A stretch of DNA of 64,000 nucleotides from Bactrocera neohumeralis (lineage: Eukaryota > Arthropoda > Insecta > Diptera > Tephritidae): assembly GCF_024586455.1 (NCBI RefSeq), contig NC_065920.1:76624215-76688214 (forward strand). The letters are read 5' to 3'. The notes under the pieces are model-generated. The model saw only the letters and a list, made by a program, of their open reading frames with translations, did no database searches and was not told the origin of the DNA. Both the position numbers and the translations under genes were made by a program. Below are positions 58,331-64,000 of this stretch, piece by piece (position 1 is the first letter of the stretch; each line of letters starts with the position of its first letter).

Positions 58331-60029
58331 TACAAAATATGGTGTGGAAATATGCGGAAATCTGCATCTCTCTACTTCTCTAGCTTATTGGCAATTTCCG
58401 AGTACAAATGCCCTAACAAAAGCATTATTTTTTATTTATTTCTGCTATAACTTATGACATATTTGCATCTATTGTACAAATCCTTAACTTTGTATGTCCA
58501 AAGCTTAAATGCTTCTTAATTAAATTCTTTAACGATCATTTCAAGGAATATCTCAAACTGCCCGAGGGAGTTTTGTCCTCAAAATCTCTCCATGCCACAC
58601 ATACTTTTGCCGTATTTCATTATAACTAGATTATAAGAACAATTTTACACCTTGTGGCTATAACTGTAATGCTGGACAAAAGCGAGATAAATCATACGTA
58701 TGTATTATATGTGTGTGTTTGTATGTGCGCCTTGTAATTATACAGTTATGTGTGTGAATTGTGCGTGCTGTTACTAATTCCATTGTTATTTTGTTATTGT
58801 TTTTGTATTTTATTGCTTTTCGCCACAAAATTCCCAAGCGGCTTTACACAGTCTGATTAGCAATTAGCACATTCAATGTAGCCAGCACCTTAACGCAGGC
58901 ACAGAAATGCACAAACACATGCTTAAAACGCACACACATACGCATATGTAGGTCTACATATATAAGCTCGATGGCTATGTCTGCTGCAAGAAATAAGCCT
59001 AGAAAAGGCCAATGCTTGATTAAGCCTATTGATTGCGCCCTACAGATTTACAGTTAGCTCCACATCGAGCTCGAAGTATTCACAAATGCAAGTGTGTGTG
59101 TGTATGTAAGTGTGCTTGTATAAGAGTCCTGTGCTAGTGTGCGTAAGTAGCATTAAAATGTTTGTTGGGAGTGAGTTGATTTATTTTTTGAAGGTCGCCA
59201 AGGCTATGCGAGCATGTGGGTTAAGGTACGCACACATTCTCACAGCATCTCACACATACACAAATTAACTAATCTGTGTGCGTTTGGAGTGTCTGGCACA
59301 TTTATTCTTGTAAGCCACACACAAACATACGCTCATGTGAGTTGCTCTGTGGCGTTTCTTGTGGCATTTTTGTTTGCACGCCTAGAAGTATGCTTTAAAA
59401 AGAGTCAGATTGCCCTAGTAAGGGCTAACCAAGATTAATGACGCATGCTGCTCCATATTTCGCCTCAAATTTTGTGACAGACATATAAATTTTGGCCAAA
59501 CATATTGTGTTATATTGTTATTGTTATTGCTTTTGTTTTTGCTTTCTTTTCCCTACTTAACCGCCAATTTCGATAACATATCCACATATTGACAATTCGC
59601 CTCGAGCCAGTATTTTCGCTTTCTGCCCTTGAACGATATCAGCGCATTTCGGTTCGGCGCATAAATCATGCAGATTATTATCGGCTTTCGGGTTATTTGT
59701 GTTGGAGTTTAGGGTAGGGCGGAGCAGGGTAGGGTTTATTGTATTGTCAGTGCGTGCGCACGCTTACAGAAAGCGCCGTTAGTTTATTGCCTGACAGCTA
59801 GAAAATTAAACGCGGCCTTATTTTTATTTTATTGCTACAAATTGGTGCGCCTGTTTACTTTTATTTTGCCGCCGAGGGGTTAAAAGTTACGATTGTCCTT
59901 CGGGCTTTGCGTCAAGTTTGGATTTTTTGTATCAAAAATGTGGGGTCTTGTAATGGTTAGGCTATTTAAGTTGTTCTCTGAGGTTATAAAAATATATTAA
60001 ACGGCTTTGCAATTGCTTTAAATATAATT
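58331..60029. other. Gene-free stretch
   Basis: CA/GT-rich tracts near 58925, 59095 and 59225. A 74-codon frame at 59214-59438 is simple-sequence derived. Nothing else recognised. Confidence 0.45.
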
Positions 60030-60802
60030 ATGCAATACAACTTTTGCTCATTCAATAAAGAAGTTATTGAAGTTGGTGCCTTGAAAGATACCAGATGGAG
60101 TTCAGTTGCAAGGTCCAAGAGGAATAGTCATCTCTTAGGATGTCTGCACTTGGCGCGAATTTCAACAAACTGTAGCCTCACTATCGGTAGCTCCTCCAGT
60201 GATCATAATGTGTGGACCACAGATGCTTTTAGTGTAGTCTTGCCAATGCGGGACAAGTGCACAAGAGATGCTCCATTGTTTCGCTGGTGCCCTGCTCTAG
60301 ACATTTCCTGCAGTCTTCCCGATCTGTCAGCCCCATCCTGTGGGCGTGTGTCGCCACCAGACAGTGACTATGGCATTCCCATCATGTTCCTACAGTCTCT
60401 TCTATCGAGTGCAAAAAGCAATTTTGTGTACTTTCGATCTACCGTTTTGCACATGACTTTTGCCGTTTTGCACCGAGGTAGCTTGTTCCATCGGGTTTTG
60501 ATTTTCTATACCATGCTTCTGTGAAGGTCGTCGTATAGACAATTGAGGGGTTTCCCAATGTTTATCACGTTTTCGGATGTTAACCGTACACCATTCTTGA
60601 CAATATCGTCCACTATTTCATTTTCCTCGATGCCTTTGTGACCTGGCGCCCAGTAGTAGGTAGGTTGCTTACTTCTTGCAACACTTTTCACTGCTACCCT
60701 GCTTTCCAAGATGTAAATGTTGACTCTGGAGGCCAGCTCCGCGGCTTTCGCTTTAGTAAAGACCTCAGCTTTAAATGTCCTGCAGTGGTCCGGCGACTTC
60801 AA
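60030..60802 (-). mobile_element. LINE relic: RNase H, linker and zinc motif
   Basis: The minus strand is open from 60802 to 60506: PDHCRTFKAEVFTKAKAAEL, INIYILESR-like (RVNIYILESRVAVKSVAR; DS of the active site changed to ES), YYWAPGHKGIEENEIVDDIV (VPGHSGIEGNEIADE in relatives) and NIGKPLNCLYDDLHR. After a stop: WNKLPRCKTAK, TVDRKYTKLLFALDRRDCRN, then DCRKCLEQGTSETMEHLLC in pieces (60330-60255) and LPIVRLQFVEIRAKC near 60170. 2830-2970 is another piece of this family. Confidence 0.87.
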
Positions 60803-61179
60803 TGGTTGTCTTATGCCTAACTCTGTATAGATGTGTGTGCCCAGTGTATCTTAAGTTTGAGCATATCTTAGAAGATTGTATGAAAATTTAAAACGATCGG
60901 TTCAGAAGTTTTGAGTAAATTCATCCGACTCAAGGCAGGACATTCGCATACATATCGTTCCAGCATCTCATCATCCGCCGCGAATGATTTGAATTCCGCC
61001 AAATACATTTTTCATATTTTCTGAAAGTGAGATCTTAGGGGTTGATATCCTGTGATACTTCTACAATGTTACTTAGCTACTTATTGGCCAAAATTAGGAA
61101 CTTTTTGGTTTCTCCACTATCAAGTATCTTCATGGTCATTTTCTGACCTGAGTTGTCCCTTTAGGCTCCATTGCTTTAA
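60803..61179. other. Spacer between two LINE relics
   Basis: Nothing recognised. Confidence 0.4.
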
Positions 61180-61625
61180 GCGACCCTTCAAGGAGATGAA
61201 TGGTCGGAGGCAGCTTAGGGAAATGGTATCTCTAGTTGGTCACTTGTTTCAAACAAAACTTTAAGGAAATTAATGGCCTGAGGCTACTCGGGGTAATTGT
61301 GTCTTTAGCTACCTCAGAGCGGGTCAGCTCGTTTGTCTTTTCATTTCCCTCTATTACTATATGACCAGGTACCCAGATGATATTAACCCAGTTATCTACA
61401 AAAAGTCTTGCATAAACTAAGGCAATGAGACTTACTTGTAGTACTAGCGCTACGGGTAACCTTAAATGGCGCTTGGTTAGCCACTAGAATGTTTATTGAC
61501 TTGCTGTTAACACCAGAAGCCCACTTGGCACTTGATTTCAGCTTGAAATACTGAATTGTGGTCATTTGGTTTGAGGCTACCTTCTATGTATGGATTACTA
61601 CAGGCGAGGCCCGCTCCTGTACCTT
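61180..61625 (-). mobile_element. Second LINE RNase H relic, same orientation
   Basis: Minus strand: SVFQAEIKCQVG near 61555, LQVSLIALVYARLFVDNWVN near 61440-61385, then IIWVPGHIVIEGNEKTNELT with RSEVAKDTI to about 61290, followed by LRPLISLKF near 61265. This repeats the domain already present at 60506-60802, so two separate insertions (or a duplication) lie head to tail. Confidence 0.75.
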
Positions 61626-63803
61626 ATGAGTTATACAATTAGTTTCATAATTTAAAATCATTGCAAAATATTTAATAAAATTTTCGCGTCTTCAAGCAAT
61701 CAATGTAATAAACAACAACACACGCAAATCACAAAAAACACCTTAAGCTCCTTGTAATTTGTGACAAATTTCATTATTCAAAGTGCCAAACAGATTATTT
61801 CACACTCATTTAATTTTTTGAAAAATTCATTGACAAAGATGCTCAGCAGACAACAGCAATTATCTGCAAAATTTACTTAAACAATGAAACCGTATATGAA
61901 ATTACAAATGTGGAAGACATAGGCAGCACATGCGAGAGCCCGAGGCATACACAAGTGAACTTCAAAACCGCCAGATACATACATACCTTCATACGTGAGT
62001 ATGCAGTTATGTCAGAGGCAAAGTTAAATAAATAAACAAATACTCAATGAGGCAGAGGCAAGTACTTTGTAGCCCTTGCCAACCGGCGTCATGGCTGTGA
62101 GTCTATATGCCCCAAAGCGGAGTTTACATGCCAGTAATACTTAGCGGCTCATATGCCTACATTGTTTGTTGTTGCTGCAAAGTTGACAGGCAAACAAGTA
62201 TCTAAGGCTAACCGCTTTGTGTCGTCCTCTCAAAGCCACTGGCAACTGCTTGTAGTATACGGATGATACACCCGCACATACATATACATATTTTCTATAC
62301 TTCACGGGGCTCCGGCAGCCTGCGGCTCATGGCAGCAAATCAAATTTGTCAAGCGTTGTGCGCGCGTTGTAAACACAATAAGGAAAAATTACACTTAATT
62401 TGGCATTTAAGCGTTGTTGATGTTGTCATCGTCAACATTTTCATTGTTGTTGCTATTGCTATTGTTGCTCCGGCTGTTCTTTTTGCGCTTGTCCTAAGCT
62501 ATCAGCTCATTTGTTGTGCATTTTTTTGCCATTTTTTCAGCTGCTGAATAAAAAATAACAAATGCCTTTGCACTTTAAGGGAGAAGGGGGACTTGGTTCG
62601 TTATACATACATATATACATATATGCAATTATATGTGTGTGTTTGGTTATTCCCGTGGGCACTGGGGTTCCTACAGCTGTGGCTCCAGCAGTCAAGTGCC
62701 AAGTGTCAAGTGGTCTTTGTGTACGCTCTCCAAATGGCTTAGCTTTATGAGTTTGCTACACACCCACATACACACAAGTGTATCAGCGCCACTGCTTAAA
62801 CGCTCATTTCATCACTTCAAGTGTCGTGTCATTTAGTCACATGTAGTGCCATCATCATTGATAGGCATTTTCCCATTTGCTAGCCTAATCGATGAATTCT
62901 ACAAATGTGTGTTGGTGTTGGTGATATTTCTCCCGGCGAGTGCCAAATGAAGTCACGATTCGTGTTGACTAGAGTGGCTTCCAGTTGAGTTGACACTTTA
63001 AATGCGAAAAATGAGGAAGCTAATCGATCAAAAATAAATAATCGCCCATCAATTTTTCTTGCAGTGTAAAATATTGCGCTTAACATTCGTTATTGTGATG
63101 GTACTTGGAGCTGTAAATTTTTGGTAATTCCTGCACATTGACTAAATTGCCCATTTCCGCTCATGTATTTATAGAAAAGAAGGTTTTTTTCCTTAACCTG
63201 GCTGCAAATGCTTATGCTCATCCTTTTAGTCAACCAACTGAAATAACCGAAACTGACATTACCCGATTCGAAAAACTTGTGGCAGGTCAAAGCCTCTGCT
63301 GATTTATGATCTTTTCTGTCTTTATGATCGGTATTTGAAAGTTTAAGGTTAGAACCGACATTCGGAGCTGTCTAATGAAGATGCTTATTGAATTTTTTTA
63401 CAGTATCACCATTAAAACCTAATCAAGTCTACACTTATGCTGGAAAAAAAATTTTTCGTTCTCCACTCATTTCTTCTCATGGAGCTAATTTGTTTCAAGG
63501 CTTTTCTCTACTTCTCGAAATCTATACATGATAATAAATGTTTTAAAAGTTTTAACTCTACTTTTAGATAATTAACTTTTAATTTCGTCGCAAATAAGTT
63601 TTGAATCTTTTTATTAAATTTCTCATCAATAATTTTTTTGGTTTTAATTTTTAATATTTAAAATTTAATTTCGGATGTTTTGTCATTATTATTAATTTTT
63701 AATCTTAAATACTTAATTTTAATCAACAACCTTTAACTTTTAACTTCTATTATTTAATTTTAACAGTTTAGACTTTGGTCTTAAATTAAAATAATTTTTA
63801 ATA
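61626..63803. other. Gene-free stretch
   Basis: GTTGTT-rich tract near 62410-62470 and CA/TA tracts near 62265 and 62600. 63540-63800 is low-complexity AT sequence. No supported gene. Confidence 0.45.
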
Positions 63804-64000
63804 TTGGGTAGTCGAAAAAGTCTTTTCGTATTTCTAATCAAACTTCAACTTTTTTTTATATTTATAATGAACTTTAATAAACCAAATATGTACCATTTTC
63901 ATTGAACATTTTTTGTCATTTTTCCGCTAGAGACATTATTCCATTAGTTCTAGTTTCTCATTGAAAAACTGTGACAACAGGCATCTCCTGAAGCCAACTT
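63804..64000 (-). mobile_element. 3' end of a mariner element, running off the window
   Basis: TA at 63802-63803, then TTGGGTAGTCGAAAAAGTCT, a mariner-type terminal repeat. On the minus strand 63950-63885 reads MSLAEKW or near-equivalents, then NENGTYLVY and a stop, as at the C-terminus of mariner transposases (EKWQKV..NGTYL). The rest lies beyond 64000. Confidence 0.6.

Noticed and set aside
1..64000. tRNA, rRNA, CRISPR arrays, operons, bacterial or viral genes
   Set aside because: None seen. Several listed frames begin at TTG, GTG or similar codons that do not start fly proteins, and no structured RNA gene could be supported by eye.

Overview
The window looks like non-coding DNA of a dipteran insect, most likely a tephritid-type fruit fly. 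The reasons are the AT-rich composition, the many mariner copies, CA/GT microsatellites, CAACAA-type leader sequence and GTAAGT/GTGAGT splice donors. The species assignment is inference; no gene here could be named. There are no operons, bacterial ribosome sites, CRISPR arrays or recognisable rRNA/tRNA genes. Nearly all long open frames are chance frames or pieces of decayed transposable elements.

Likely host genes are few. They are a first coding exon on the minus strand at 9591-9670 (MGSCFG start, typical of N-myristoylated proteins), a first coding exon on the plus strand at 51939-52131 (signal peptide plus Gly/Ser linker, then a GTGAGT donor), and a possible 77-residue single-pass membrane microprotein on the minus strand at 40390-40623. 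Their surroundings (9.5-11.4 kb, 40.4-41.7 kb, 51.1-52.8 kb, and also 32.1-33.4 and 55.4-56.5 kb) are richer in GC and free of recognisable mobile elements, as expected for promoters and leaders.

Layout: 0-1.2 kb, two transposase relics facing tail to tail; 2.6-5.4 kb, a LINE scrap and a Helitron relic; 6.8-9.1 kb, a LINE with RNase H followed by a dispersed repeat; 9.5-11.4 kb, promoter-like region; 11.7-12.1 kb, 73-bp tandem array; 12.8-13.9 kb, mariner; 14.1-17.0 kb, an island of GAGAACG motifs with inverted arms; 18.9-19.4 kb, a third transposase relic; 22.4-27.2 kb, a TTAA-flanked element with about 650-bp inverted arms carrying a dispersed repeat and two mariners nested inside it; 27.6-30.1 kb, two more mariners; 31-37.5 kb, dispersed repeats and LINE tails; 39-39.9 kb, mariner; 42.2-43 kb, LINE; 43.8-47.1 kb, dispersed repeats; 48.4-49 kb, 18-bp minisatellite; 50-51, 54.6-55.4 and 57.9-58.3 kb, three tandem blocks rich in ACTAGTT; 53.1-54.6 kb, LINE 5' part; 56.9-57.7 and 60-61.6 kb, LINE RNase H relics; the last 200 bp, the end of another mariner.

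The most striking structure is the nested element at 22402-27242. Its two arms are about 85% alike by eye, and the uninterrupted left arm preserves the empty site of the mariner that split the right arm.
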